Source: Chromera velia | Lineage: Eukaryota > Sar > Chromeraceae | Length of the DNA: 54,514 nucleotides | Assembly (NCBI GenBank): GCA_018398765.1 | Contig: JAHBMJ010000183.1 | Location: 1 to 54,514, forward strand | Direction of reading: 5' to 3' | Shown: positions 36,601-47,632 of the stretch, piece after piece | How positions within the stretch are numbered: position 1 is the first letter of the stretch | How the letters are laid out: the number at the start of each line of letters is the position of its first letter | The notes under the pieces: model-generated | Told to the model about the DNA's origin: nothing | The model's input: the letters and a program-made list of their open reading frames with translations, nothing else | Databases searched by the model: none | Position numbers and translations under genes: made by a program

Positions 36601-38237
36601 GGAGACCGAAGGCTCCGGGTGCGGGTATTGGGAGGATTCAGAGAGGAGGAGAAGGAGACTGACAGCACTTCCGAATGAGACCGCAGAGGGGGCGGTGCGG
36701 AGACTCGAGGAGGAAAGTGGATGGTCCCAGGGGTGTGGGAAGTTGGGAGAAGCCTCGGGAAGTGTGAGTTGCTTCTGTTCTGGTATCGGGAGTGAACTTG
36801 CAGAGACAGAGTTTGGAGAATTGGCCTTGGATGTCATTGATGTGATTGCAAATTTGAACTTTGACACCTTGTGGAACTTCACGAAGGCACTTGACAACAT
36901 CAAGATCGACAACATCATTCTCTGGCTCGTGGGGGTCCTTTTCCTCGTCTTCATCGTCAGAATGATTACGTGAGTTTGTTTCCTTTTCTTTAGGCATTGC
37001 AAAGAAATGCTTTGGTTTTTTGAAATTGGACTTGTGCTTCTGTGTGTACTTTTATATCAGTGTATCTCTCTCTCTATTTGTGTGTGAGTGGGTTTGTGTC
37101 TGCGTCCGATGTCTTCAAATCTGTCTCTGCTTACCGACAGATCCCCCCCCCCCTCTTTTTTTTAGAATCCCCTTTTTCTTGGTACGATCGATCGAATGCA
37201 TTGCGTTGGCTGGATCATTCGTTGAATAGATTAATTCAATCTTCCTTCTTTTTCGATTTCTGTTTCTCTTTCTTGTTTTCTGATCTATCGACGTGCAGCG
37301 CAATCATTCTGGATGAAAGGGACCCCATCGTAGACCGCAAAAAACTAGAGATGCTCTATCTCTCTAATCGGTGAGCGGGGTCGGGTTGTGTCTCCTGCTC
37401 TGTCTGAAACCTGAAGACTAGTCTCTTTCGGGAGACTGTTCCAAATTGGGTTCTTTAATTTTCCCAATGTGATAGGAGAGGAACTCTTGCATAAAGAAAG
37501 TAAGAAGTGGAGACCGATTGTTGCATGATCGCTTTCTCCGATACCCAAGTTTCGCTTTTTTCTCTTTCTCCTGCATACAAATTCCCACTGCAAATGCGGT
37601 GCGACGGCAGGATTATGACTTTGTGTATCCACATCTTTTTTCTTCCCCACCCCCCCCCCCCACTCCCTTTCTCTGTGTGTGTGTGTGCGTGTGTCTGCCT
37701 GCCTGCCACGTTGTTTGATTGTTGGTTCTGTTCTTTTGTCTTTGTTCTTTCTTTCTTTTTGTCTGTTGAGAACATGGAGAAAAGAAGGGAGAAGAAGAAA
37801 CATACAGTCTGTCTGTCTGTTTGTGTGTGTGTTTGCAGTCCTATTTTGGCCAGAGTCGTGGAGGGACCCCCTCCTGCCTGCTCGTGCTCTGCGTGCTTCG
37901 CGATTTTCCAACTGGCAGAGCTCGCCAAAGCCTCACAGAACCGATTCCAAAATAACTATTCGTCTGCGGCAGAATATCCTCTTTTTACGTCAGTCGAAAT
38001 CCTTTTGTTTGTTTTTCCTCTTTTCCTTTTCTTCTTTTACTTCTTTATACTCTTCTTCGTCTTGCGTCTCTCACCGCCTTTCTTTCTCTTGGTCTTTTTA
38101 ATTCGCTAGGTTAAGCGCGTCATTTGATCTAAAGGCCTTTCTGAACGTTTTTGGGATTCGTTCTTTTTTCTCAATGCAACCAAGGAGGGAGCGCTGATTC
38201 AAGACAGCTTTATCATCTCTCCCCCCCCCCCTCTCTC

Positions 38238-38276
<39 letters not shown>

Positions 38277-41200
38277 ACGAGACAGGAAAGACGTTGTTGA
38301 CACTATCGAGGTCGACACTACAGGCACTGCCTTCCGTCACGCAGACCTCGTGGAACTCTTGGAGGCATTCGCGACTGCTGCCGTTCTCTCCGGAGTGACG
38401 GGGGACGAAGCTTCGGATGACAAGAAACTCTTCTTCCTCTGTGGGGCGTATCCGGTCAGTCAGTCAGTCAGTCAGTGAGCAGATGCAAAGCCTATGTGTA
38501 TCTTTAGATGCGTTCTGCGTGGAAACGAGAAGATTTTTAAGGACTTGAAACAGGAAAGACATAATGAGAGCATCGTTTCCTTTGGTTGAGTGCAACCAGT
38601 GTGTTTCCATGGGACTTGGAGTGTCCTGTGGGGTTCTTCCTCCAAGTTGCCGAGTCTCTTATCTGGACTCCAGGTGTTCTTTTACAGTACTCCTCCCGCT
38701 GCTGGGAGACTCACATACATTCTCTCATACATTTTTGAGTGCTTTTGATTCTTGAAGAGCGCCGTAGAAATGCTCGCAGAGGCCCCCTTCAGACTCGTCT
38801 CTTTGATCGGATGTTCTCTCTCTCTCTCTCTCTCGACTGCATGCCTGATTCATTGCAGCTGATTGCTTACGAGTCCCGCAAAGCAGCGATGGAGGCCGAA
38901 ATCCCTTTCGACAAAAACGTCCGGAACGCAAAATGGCTGGAACTTTTCGGCAGATGCAAGAGGAAGATGCCTCTCTCACTCGAACCCACAAAGGTCAGTC
39001 AGTCCGTCAGTCAGCCAGATAGGACGTCTCATCATTTGATGCCGATCCCAGTCTTCCAAGTCTCTCTCCCCATGTTTTTCCCAAAACGTTCGTTCAAGTT
39101 TCAAAGACAAACCTGAGTGTGCCATGCTGCCTCTTGTGCTTTCTTGCATACTCGACTTACGTATATGTGTATGCAGATAGGGCATCAGAGAGACGCATGT
39201 ATGTATGTATGTGTGTATGCAGATAGGGCATCAGAGAGACGCATGTATGTGTGCATGTGTGTATGCAGATAGGGCATCAGAGAGACGCATGTATGTATGT
39301 ATGTGTGTATGCAGATAGGGCATCAGAGAGACGCAGAGATCGATCCAGTGGATGAAGACGAGACCGCAGACATGGTCCGTGAGTCAGTCAGTCAATCGGA
39401 GCATGCATTGGGCAAATAGATAGACAGAAGGGGTGATGAGAAAGTCTAAAGAAGAGCGTTGTGCGGAAGAACCATACGTGTGTATCTGTTTTGGGAGAGT
39501 GAAGGGTGGTGCTCAGGAAAGAGTGAACAGCAGGACAACTCTTGGGTGCCCACTCAATTGTAAAGAGCTTTTTGTCTTTGTTTCTTTTCGTCTTCGCTTC
39601 TTTTTGTCTTTGCTTTTGAAGAGTCCTCCCCTTTTTCTGCTTTGCTGCTGCTACTGTCACTGTTGCAGGTGAAAGTTCTGATCAAGTGCGGCGCGTTCAA
39701 GCAGAGTCTTACCCTGCTTGCGGAGGCACAAGTAGCAAGAGAGAGAGAGCTGCGTGCTCATCTGTTCAGAATGCTGGGAGGGAGGGGAACAGGAGGTGTG
39801 GCAGTTGGTTTTCCTGTCCATCAGCAGCCTTCTCAGGAAGAGGAGGAGAAGCCCCTGAAGGGAGTCCCTGCATTGATTGCAGAGGAGGATGAAGGAGAGG
39901 AGGCGCAAGGATCCCCTCAGCAGCAGAATCGGTACGGCATCCGTCTCTCCTCCCACGGGACTGAAAGCATTGAGCATATAGTGCAAGGAATGGGGGATGT
40001 GCTTCAAGAACTTGACTCGAAGAGCGTGCAGGAGGAAGAGGAAGAGATGCATGAAGAAGAGAGAGAAGAAGAAGAGGAGGAGGAGGAGCAGGAAGAGCAA
40101 AACTCAAGATCACGACCAGAAAGTAGAAGAGCATGGGAAGATGCAGAACAAGAAGAAGAGCAAGAGAAAGAAGAGGAGGAGGAGGAAGCGGCAGAAGAGG
40201 AAAGTGCAGGTCCTCAAAGTGCCGAAATGGAAAATCTAGCAGACGAATTACGAGATGAAGTGGGGGGACAAGAGAACCAGCACGCCAAGCTCAGTCTATC
40301 TGACGGTGTAGCATCCCGCTTCCTTGAAGAGATGGGGTCGGATTTCGTAGATGAACTCCAAGCGGACCTCGAGGATGACCCCCCGGGGAATGTCGACGGT
40401 CAAATCGAAATCAATTTTGATGGAGAACACGAAGCACCTCCCCCCCCAACTGTGGGAGGAGATAGTGAGATGGGTTCGGTTGATGGTGAGGTAGGCAGGT
40501 CCATGACTCGGGGCGTCGCCCCCCCCTCCTCGTTTTTGGGCCCCAATCCCGGCCCTGGTGTGTCTCAGTACGGCCCTCCTCTCGGCAGTTCGGAGGATCA
40601 CGAATCGAATCTGGAGGCTTTCCCGAAATCCCACTGGGCCCATATCTCAAGTCGCAGTCAGAACATGAAAGAGGAGATTCCGGAAGAGGCAGAAAGGGAT
40701 TTGGGATCTGAAAAGGCAGAGGTTGCGGAGGCGGGGGCAGGAAAGGCACGTGTGATTTTGCTCCCTCCCAATCCCGCTCTCCGCTTTCGTGCACGAATGC
40801 GGGTGTGGGAGCTTCCAAAGGGGAGGCGCGCAGATGACGAGGAAGAAGAAGAGGAAGAGAAGGAAGAAGAAGGAGAGGAGGAGGAGGAGGACAGTAAAGA
40901 AAGCGAGGAGGGATCAAATGCCCCCCAGGTGGCTGGCAAAGGAGGAGAGGAGGATGAGCTGAGATCGTCCTCATCTCGCTCTAACAAGAGTGGAAAGAGT
41001 GGAAAAAGTGGTGGAAGTAAGGGAAGTAAGGGCAAGGGTAAGAAGAAGAGAAAAAGTCTGTTCCGTGCAGGCAGCTCCACCGAATCACTAGGCACAGATG
41101 GAGTTCCCCAAGTGCCCATCCTCCTGACCATCTTCCCTCACTTCATCATGGTCAGTGGGCTCTTTTGTCTCGTCGGCTTGTCTGCATACACACCTCTTTT

Positions 41201-44200
41201 GTTTGTTCGTCTGTTCCTTGATTTGTCCCTCCGTCTTTCTGCTGTGGTCTGTCTTCTTCTGATTTCCTCTGCGTGGATCACTTGGGCAGCCCCCAGCGTT
41301 CCGTGTCTGTCTTTCGTTTTGAAACGTTTTGTTTCTTTTTCCTGTGCAAAGCCGCTCTCATCTCTGGTCCACTTCATCAAGACGGTTGCGTGCGCTATCC
41401 GCCGAAAATATACGGTTAACTCCTGAATGCAACACATGTTGAAAAGGAAAGGTGCTTGCGAATCCGTGTGCATCCAAAAAAGCTTACTGCGTTTCTTTTT
41501 TTGCTTTCCGTGGAAATGCGAGAGTGAATGCAGGTGGAGACTGAAGTGGCCTCAGAGGTCCAATCTGTGACAGAGGCCAAGAGGAGTGCCAAGAAGTTTA
41601 TGGGGGCACTGCCTGAGGCCCTCAAAGAGCGTGTGTTCTCTCGGACAGAGCGGCTGTCCCCCCAGACCCTCAGGAGTCAAATGTGGCGTCTCCAGACCGC
41701 AGTCTCCTCCAAGGCGGGCAACCTGCTCGCCTCAGTACAGGACGAGAATGAGGCTTCAGAGGGAGACGAAATGGCATCGCTGAGTGAGGTCGGAAATGGA
41801 AAGGGGGAAGGAGAAGAAGCAAACGGAAAAAATGAACAGGAAGCAGGAGGGGATTTTGGGCCCAGAGTCACGCCCGGTCGGCAGGCCCCCCCCCAGCTGT
41901 CTGTGAGTGACTACGACGACGGTGGTGGTTTCCCCGAAGGCTCAGACGGAGGGGGGGAGGGTAAATTGGGGGCTAAGTTTCTTACAGCTGCCAATGCGGA
42001 AGCTCCCAAAGGTGTAAGGCCTGAAGGGAGAAAGATGTCTGTGGCCGACTCAATCCTATCCTCCCAGGCGCCCGAGGGGTTGATTGCCAATCCCTTTCTC
42101 CTCCTACCGACTAACTCCGTCAAACTCGCTGAGATCATCAAAAAAGAGCCCAAGCCCGAGAGACGCAGAAGTATTCTTCAGGTGGTTTCGGATGAGGTCA
42201 ACAAGATCGCAACCAAGGTCAAGCACTCAGTCATGAAAAGAAAGTCCGAAGCAGCAGGCGCAGAGCAATCTCCCCATTCAGCAGGGGCAGAGCAGAGCCC
42301 CCAAACCCCACTGCAACAGTCACAGCCCGCACAAGCCCTCGCAGACCTAGGAGAAGAAATCGACCCCCTTGCCCCGTCTCTAGCAACAGCACTAGGGCCT
42401 GGACAACTAGGAGAAGAATGGGATGAGGACACTCTTCGCGTCTACCTGCGTACTGAGGGTGTCTTCTTCGCCTTCGATTTCCAGCCGACCGAGGAAGATG
42501 CGTCTAGCAGTCTCTTCGGTTGGCCTCAACTTTCCGAAGAGGCCCGCGAGCTCTTCAATAAGATTGCCAACGCACAACACGAAAAACTCCAAAATGACCC
42601 TGCATGGGCCCCCAAAGCGAAGCAAATTGAAGAGGACATGGAAACGTGAGCGCGTCTCCATGCTTTTTGTTTTGTCCTTTTCGATTGCTTGTTTCATCCT
42701 TTTCATTTTTTGTCGAACATCTTTGCGTGTTGTGGACAGTGCAGCAACGTTTTCGATCAAGAGAGAAGCAAAGAGAAAAGCAAAAACAAGGTGGAGAAAC
42801 GCATCACCAAGAAGAATGTTTCACGGTGATGAAATTCAGCCATGTAGGAAACCTCAGGACGCTATCTCAGCGGCTCTGCATATCAGCATTTCACTTCAAA
42901 GAGCGGATCTGAACTCTGCCAACTTGACCTTTATTTGATAAAGGCAAGACCCATACACGTTGTCTCTTTCTTTCCCTCTCTTCCCTCAGGGTGGAGTTTC
43001 TCTCTTGGAGCAAGCCTCGGCTGATCTGGAAGGCGGTGGTCCGGGGGTTCTCGAAGAAGGAAATCCCCACTGGGCTCTCTCGTACAGTCTTCTGCATCTC
43101 CAGCTGGGCCAACATCTTCACAGTGGTGATGACCCTAGGGCTCTTCTATGGTGTTGTGCCTGCCGCCGATGAAGAAGGGGGGGACGAGAGTGTGCTCCAA
43201 GTAATCATCAACACCATCGTTTTCTTCGACAGACGGGTTGGTTTGGGGTCTACAGGGACAGGGGGCTAGAGACTTCAAAGGACATGTGTCTGTTTCATTC
43301 TTCTCTCTCTGGCCCCAAGCCCGCTTTCCTCTCTGCTTGCACATTGGTCAACCAACACATGTGTAATTTGCATATTTATTATCCCGACGCGCATGCATGC
43401 AGGCTCTCCTGGCCGTCTTCCTCGCCGACCTGATGGCTCTGCCCATCATCCTACTCCTCGATTGGCTTTTCTACCCCCACACCCCCTACGCACAGCAGCT
43501 GAGACCCCTGGCTCGGTTCGCGAAGGCGGGGGCGAGAATTACCCTCGCGATGGTGCGACGATGCATCGACTACGAGCAACCCACAATGTTCGCAGAGAAG
43601 AAACGGCTGCTGTACACAAAGCTCGTGGAGGTTGACAAGGGAGAGAAAGCCCGCATTGATGCGTCCGAGAAGAATCTAGAGGAGATACAGATAGCAAAGA
43701 AGAATGGAACAAAACCCCCCAAACGCATCCACAGAGTCAGGTACCCCGATTGCCTCCATTGTTGCCTCCGTCACCGAATCCGACGAGCACGCACGTACAC
43801 AGAGATGCCTCTACAGAATCTGAAAGTCGATGAAGACGAATATGGGGAGAAGGGCGCCTCGATTTTCCAGCCCACAAAGAAATTCATTCTACCCGAAGCA
43901 TACAGAGCACAGTGGCAGCACGACAGAGAGCGACGGACTCTCATCGGTTTGTCCATTGCAGGCGTGTGGATTTGTTTCTGTGTCTTCTATCTGTTCACCT
44001 TCTCCCTTTGTTTCGCTGCCACCCCCTCCGAAATTGGATCCATGTTTGCATCCGGTGCCATCTCCGGGATCATCAATGGCCTCCTGAGGCCCCTCATTGC
44101 CGCCATCCTCGCGGCACTGCTGATCGTCACCAGTGTGCGCACACGTAGGGACCCCCAGACAGCCGCGTTCAGCACCGGCGGCACAAAGGCGGCAACGATC

Positions 44201-44401
44201 GAGGACGAAGAGGACAAGAAGAAGGTCAAAAAGCCAAGAAAGAGCGAGCAGGAGAGGGGAGATAAAGACAAAGACCAATCCGCTTCCAAATTCATGCAAG
44301 TAAAGGACGCCAGCGGGAGATCGGTCTTGAATGAAGAGTCGAAGAAAGAGGAGAAAGAGATGGAGGTCAAGGGCGGTGAGGGTGGGGAAATGGCTGTATA
44401 A
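33642..44401 (+). CDS. EGF/GPS-type multipass membrane protein, polycystin-1-like (16 exons)
   Basis: Exons: 33642-33714, 33831-33947, 34106-34578, 34785-34949, 35395-35491, 35912-36230, 36439-36969, 37299-37370, 37839-37988, 38277-38454, 38859-38993, 39315-39374, 39669-41150, 41534-42645, 42990-43236, 43403-44401. They total 6,210 bases (2,069 codons plus TAA) with every phase matching. Residues 1-22 are a signal peptide (MQIRCVLLWGCTVSLLPQLV). Two EGF modules follow (DECSLLTHNC with CSCNNGYSGDGITC; DIDECTTGVHNC). Near residue 510 is a GPS-like motif, W-x3-C ending VSCFCSGIGS, then TM1 (IILWLVGVLFLVFIVRMIT). About 1,090 probably cytosolic residues follow, Glu/Ser-rich at 850-1270. Membrane segments near 1685-1712, 1723-1762, 1915-1945 and 1950-1985 precede a charged tail. 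GPS before TM1, then a long inner region and a late helix bundle with a hydrophobic ALLAVFLADLMALPIILLLD helix, recalls polycystin-1/REJ proteins. No PLAT or REJ domain is seen. Likely surface receptor or mechanosensor, by inference. Confidence 0.8.
35308..35418. repeat. 66-bp tandem duplication of a splice acceptor (locus G)
   Basis: Copies of 45 bases (35308-35352 and 35374-35418) differ by one base. The downstream copy has the working acceptor TTCAG before exon 35395-35491. The upstream copy reads TTCAT, so its AG is lost. A 21-base pyrimidine-rich spacer separates them. Confidence 0.9.
36251..36284. other. Assembly gap in a poly-C tract
   Basis: Ten N (36266-36275) are flanked by C15 and C9, inside the intron between exons 36230 and 36439. 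Gap length is nominal. The coding frame across it is carried by the splice junction and is not affected. Confidence 0.95.
38204..38276. repeat. C-tract plus (TG)n forming a splice acceptor
   Basis: Pyrimidines with C12, then (GT)n, run straight into GTGCAG at 38276. The microsatellite itself serves as the branch and pyrimidine region of the exon 38277 acceptor. Confidence 0.85.
38455..38478. repeat. (GTCA)n microsatellite overlapping a splice donor
   Basis: The donor of exon 38277-38454 is GTCAGT, which extends as (GTCA)5 and ends in GTGAG. Similar (GTCA)n starts at the donors at 38994 and 39375. Confidence 0.85.
39169..39335. repeat. 46-bp tandem repeat, four copies of an acceptor and exon start (locus H)
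   Basis: The unit GTATGCAG then ATAGGGCATCAGAGAGACGC has AG|A boundaries at 39176, 39222, 39268 and 39314, an exact 46-base spacing. Only the last copy continues into the open frame of exon 39315-39374. Using upstream copies adds 46, 92 or 138 bases. Even the 138-base addition meets a TAG. Confidence 0.9.
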
Positions 44402-44479
44402 GGAAAACCCAGGGCGGGGAAATGGCTGTATAAGGAAAACCCAGGGGGGGGAAATGGCTCTATAAGGAAAACCCAGGGG
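44384..44479. repeat. 32-bp tandem triplication across the stop codon
   Basis: The unit GGGGAAATGGCT.TATAAGGA starts at 44384, 44416 and 44448. The TAA in the first copy ends the polycystin-like protein, and later copies carry the same TAA in shifted frames. Poly-G grows from G4 to G10 between copies. Confidence 0.9.
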
Positions 44480-46300
44480 GGGGGGAAAGCCAACAGTCTT
44501 CATTTGTTTCTGTCTTCTCCGTTTGTTCTTCTTGTTCTTTCTGCCCGATGTCTCGCCTCGGTTGACGGTCAAAGTTTTTCGCAACAAAGAGGCCAGACAA
44601 AGGAAAGAAGGGACTGAGGAGCCACACACACATATACACACACAGACACACTTGTTGCGGACTAAAAAGTGGGCATGTATTGCGTAGACGGAGCAGAAAA
44701 AAAGAAAAGAGATCAGAGGGGAAGGAAAGGGAAGGGATTGGAAGGGGAGGGGGAATGTCTTGCTTCTTTCCCGTTTCACTCCGTCGATTCACTCGCTGCA
44801 GGTCCACGTCAAACAGAAAGAAATCAAAACACATTAATACAGCAGATCGACAAAGAAATAGACGAAAAAGCGAAGATTCAAAAGGACGTGGATAGGTGGC
44901 TGGAAAGATGGGTGGTTATCTCAACTGCTTCCTTCTCTCTCTGTAAGATGGTGTTCCGGTATTCATCATCTCTTCTTCACTTGACCTCATCAAAAACTTT
45001 CTCCTCCAACGCAAGAACGAGCTCACGACGGAACAAATGCATATGAATGACTTCAATTCGATCAGAAAAAAATGACCGATCTAAATTCGAGGAGTTTCTC
45101 CTTCCCTCAATCCATAGGATTGTGACCCTTGCTTCTTCATTTTGCGTCCGACATCGAGGAATGAAGTCGCATTGCCCGTGTTCCTCCCATCTCTTTCTCT
45201 CCCCCCCTCTTCCCCTCTCCAGCACTCTTCTCCTCCGCCTTCCTCTTTCCCTCTCCGGCTTGACATATTCCCTTCACATCCTCCCCCTTTTTCCTTCCTC
45301 TTCGTTTTTCCTTCCTGTCCCGACGGTCCCGCCTCCCCCCCCTGTTTCCTCTTTGGCTTCCTGTCTGTCCGTGTCTGTCGACTCGAACTGGGAGGAGAGG
45401 AAGGTGAATTGAGGAAGCGCCCGTCGATGCCGACGCAGATGCAGGGTTGGGGGATGGGGGGACTGAAAAGAGAGAAAACGGCATTGTCTGAAGTTTCATG
45501 CACCTCCGTGCGTGCAGACACTCCTTGTGCCGAAATGAGAGAGAGAGAGAGAGAGAAACAGACGCGTTGTCAAACAGACGGAGAAGGGGGTCGCGTGCGG
45601 ACAGAAAGAGAGAATGCAGATAAGCAGAGGGAGAGAGTCGGTGACATCTGATCACTTTGTCTACTTCCACTTCGATCACAATCGGGCACGCATCAATGTC
45701 TTTTTCCTTCACTTCGTTTATCTTTTTCAATCCGCCTTTTTTTTTTTTTGCTGTCAGTGGATCTGTCTGTCTCCATGGATGGATGGATCTTCGCCCGATT
45801 TGATTTTAAATTTCAAAATTCAGCTTCGTCCGTCTTTCCTACAAACACTCTGGCTTAAGCATCCATTCATCTGAATTAATGCTGTCTTAGGCACTCGATC
45901 ATTCCATCACATGCCCTCCCATGCAAACAGACAGAGAGACCGACAGACAGACAGGCAGACAGGCAGACAGTGTCTCTGTCGTGTGGTGTGGTCTGAGGGG
46001 TTGAATCCACTCGACCGATCACACATTTGGGAAAGAAAATTGACAACAAGACCTAGACCAGGCAGATCGACATGGAAGTGGAGAGAAAGAAAACGCCTCT
46101 CGGAGCAAAAAGGAATCTACTGCAGAAATGTCAGGCTACTGACGAATAGAAGGAGAAAAAAAGAGTGACAGAGGAAAAGTCGTTTCAACAAGGCTGAATT
46201 TGAAGAAGCGCTGAGACGTTCTAATCAAGGACAAAGGGATTTCTTTGGAAGGAAGGAATAAGAAGACTCTTTAACTCAAAAAGTTACGAAGAAAAAAGGG
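44402..46300. other. Gene-poor spacer with low-complexity DNA
   Basis: Contains purine-rich 44690-44760, pyrimidine-rich 45180-45360, (GA)n at 45537-45556 and (GACA)n at 45920-45970. A weak plus-strand exon-like piece at 44957-45074, after CTGTAAG, would read LDLIKNFLLQRKNELTTEQ and end at TGA. Another at 44840-44895 reads QIDKEIDEKAKIQKDVDR. Both look helical, but no complete gene could be built. Confidence 0.35.
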
Positions 46301-46317
46301 AGAAGACGAATAAATGA

Positions 46318-46415
46318 ATCTGAGTCACGCCTATTGTAAAGCGCCTTAGATACATTCAGAACTCAGAGACAGTGTCTGAGCGGCTGAGCCACACGTTATT
46401 CCAAGTCTTTCTTGT
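46318..46415 (-). mobile_element. Possible tRNA-derived SINE fragment
   Basis: On the minus strand TGGCTCAGCCG fits the Pol III A-box consensus exactly. About 20 bases later GAGTTCTGAAT is a weak B-box. A tail reading TAAGGCGCTTTACAATAGGC resembles 3' ends seen in some SINE/LINE families. No poly-A or target-site duplication found. Confidence 0.25.
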
Positions 46416-46565
46416 TGTGGAGTCTACTACTCAGTAATATCTGAGGTCGTTCAAAAATCACTTTTCATACAATATATAATCAAATAATCCGATTCAAATT
46501 TACAATAATTATTACTCATCTATGAGCTTCTTTTTACCTCCTTAACATACTACCGAACACTTGAT

Positions 46566-46618
46566 CGTGGAATTAAGTTGCTGGGGCGGCCCGACTTAAT
46601 TACCAGTGATATTCCACG
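46566..46618. other. Strong hairpin-forming sequence with weak 5S-rRNA resemblance
   Basis: Nested arms: CGTGGAA (46566) with TTCCACG (46612), ATTAAGT (46572) with ACTTAAT (46594), and GGG with CCC at the tip. The wider stretch 46543-46640 has CATACTACCGAACACTTGATC, GGAATTAAG and GGATGACTCCGGGA, which recall 5S rRNA segments in the right order but with poor overall fit. It could be a degenerate 5S copy or an unrelated palindrome. Confidence 0.35.
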
Positions 46619-47632
46619 CCGGATGACTCCGGGACGAGTTGATAGCTCTTCAGTTCAAGTGTCCTATAGTATGAAGGAGATTTATCATCACCATACGCCA
46701 TTATTATTATTGATTGGTATATAGGCCATCATGCAATGCATGACTTGGCAGCATGAGTCTAGGACACTGCATGTTGTATTGCCCCTTTGCAATGAACTGG
46801 GAAGAGGGGTGGAGGGTTCTGGAGGCAAATAGCTTCCGTCAAAAGGAAATGCCGCATACAAACATAATCAATCCTATAAAACTAAGTTAAATTCCCCGGG
46901 AATTTAGTGGAATTTAATGCAATTTACCCTTAAAATTTAGTGGAATTTGGTGGATTTTAGTAGAATTCACCATAATTTTGACTTACGATTTTTGATAACC
47001 GGGTCGACATTTTTTTTATTTATAAAAAAAAAATGTCACAGGCCTTTAAAACTAGCCTTTAAAAGTTAATGTTTGCTTTTAGGCGTTTTAAGCCCGCTTT
47101 GTATACAAATTTCTATACAAATTTTCAACTTCATACTCCATATACTTCTTGAGATCCACTAAGCAGACTTTTTCAAAATCGTAAGTTGACTTTTCAAAAA
47201 GGTAAGCTAGAAGGTAAGCCAAAATGTCTGATAACCAGACTTTTTTGTTCTAGTTTTCATCAGACATTCTTTAAGATGTGACCAAGCATATAGCTTATAA
47301 AGATTAGTACTAGGAAAAGGTTCAAGGTTCAATGTTCAAGTTTCACTTCAAAGTAGTGAACCTGAATCAGGTTTAAATTTCAAAAACAAGTTCAAAAATA
47401 GGTTTACTTTTAATTAGCGCAAACTTGCAGTTTAAATTTTGATACTGCATTTTAACTTTTTATATGTTTGTTTAACGTTTTACTGCTAGTTTTAGTGCTT
47501 TAAACACTGCTTTTTAGTGCTTTTATTTTGTTTTTTAAACAAAATTTCTTTTAAAAAAGATATAAAACTATTAAATCTAAAGATTGTGAAACTTAAAAAG
47601 AAAATGTAGGTTTGAGCTAGGCGTATCATAGC

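Noticed and set aside
39657-40134. Leu/Phe-rich minus-strand frames
   Set aside because: They are antisense to the Glu-rich exon 39669-41150 of the polycystin-like gene.
43889-44779. 296-residue minus-strand frame
   Set aside because: Antisense to the last exon of the polycystin-like gene; composition is that of a shadow frame.
45137-45730. Arg/Gly/Lys-rich minus-strand frame
   Set aside because: It overlaps pyrimidine-rich low-complexity DNA, has no domain and no convincing splice structure.
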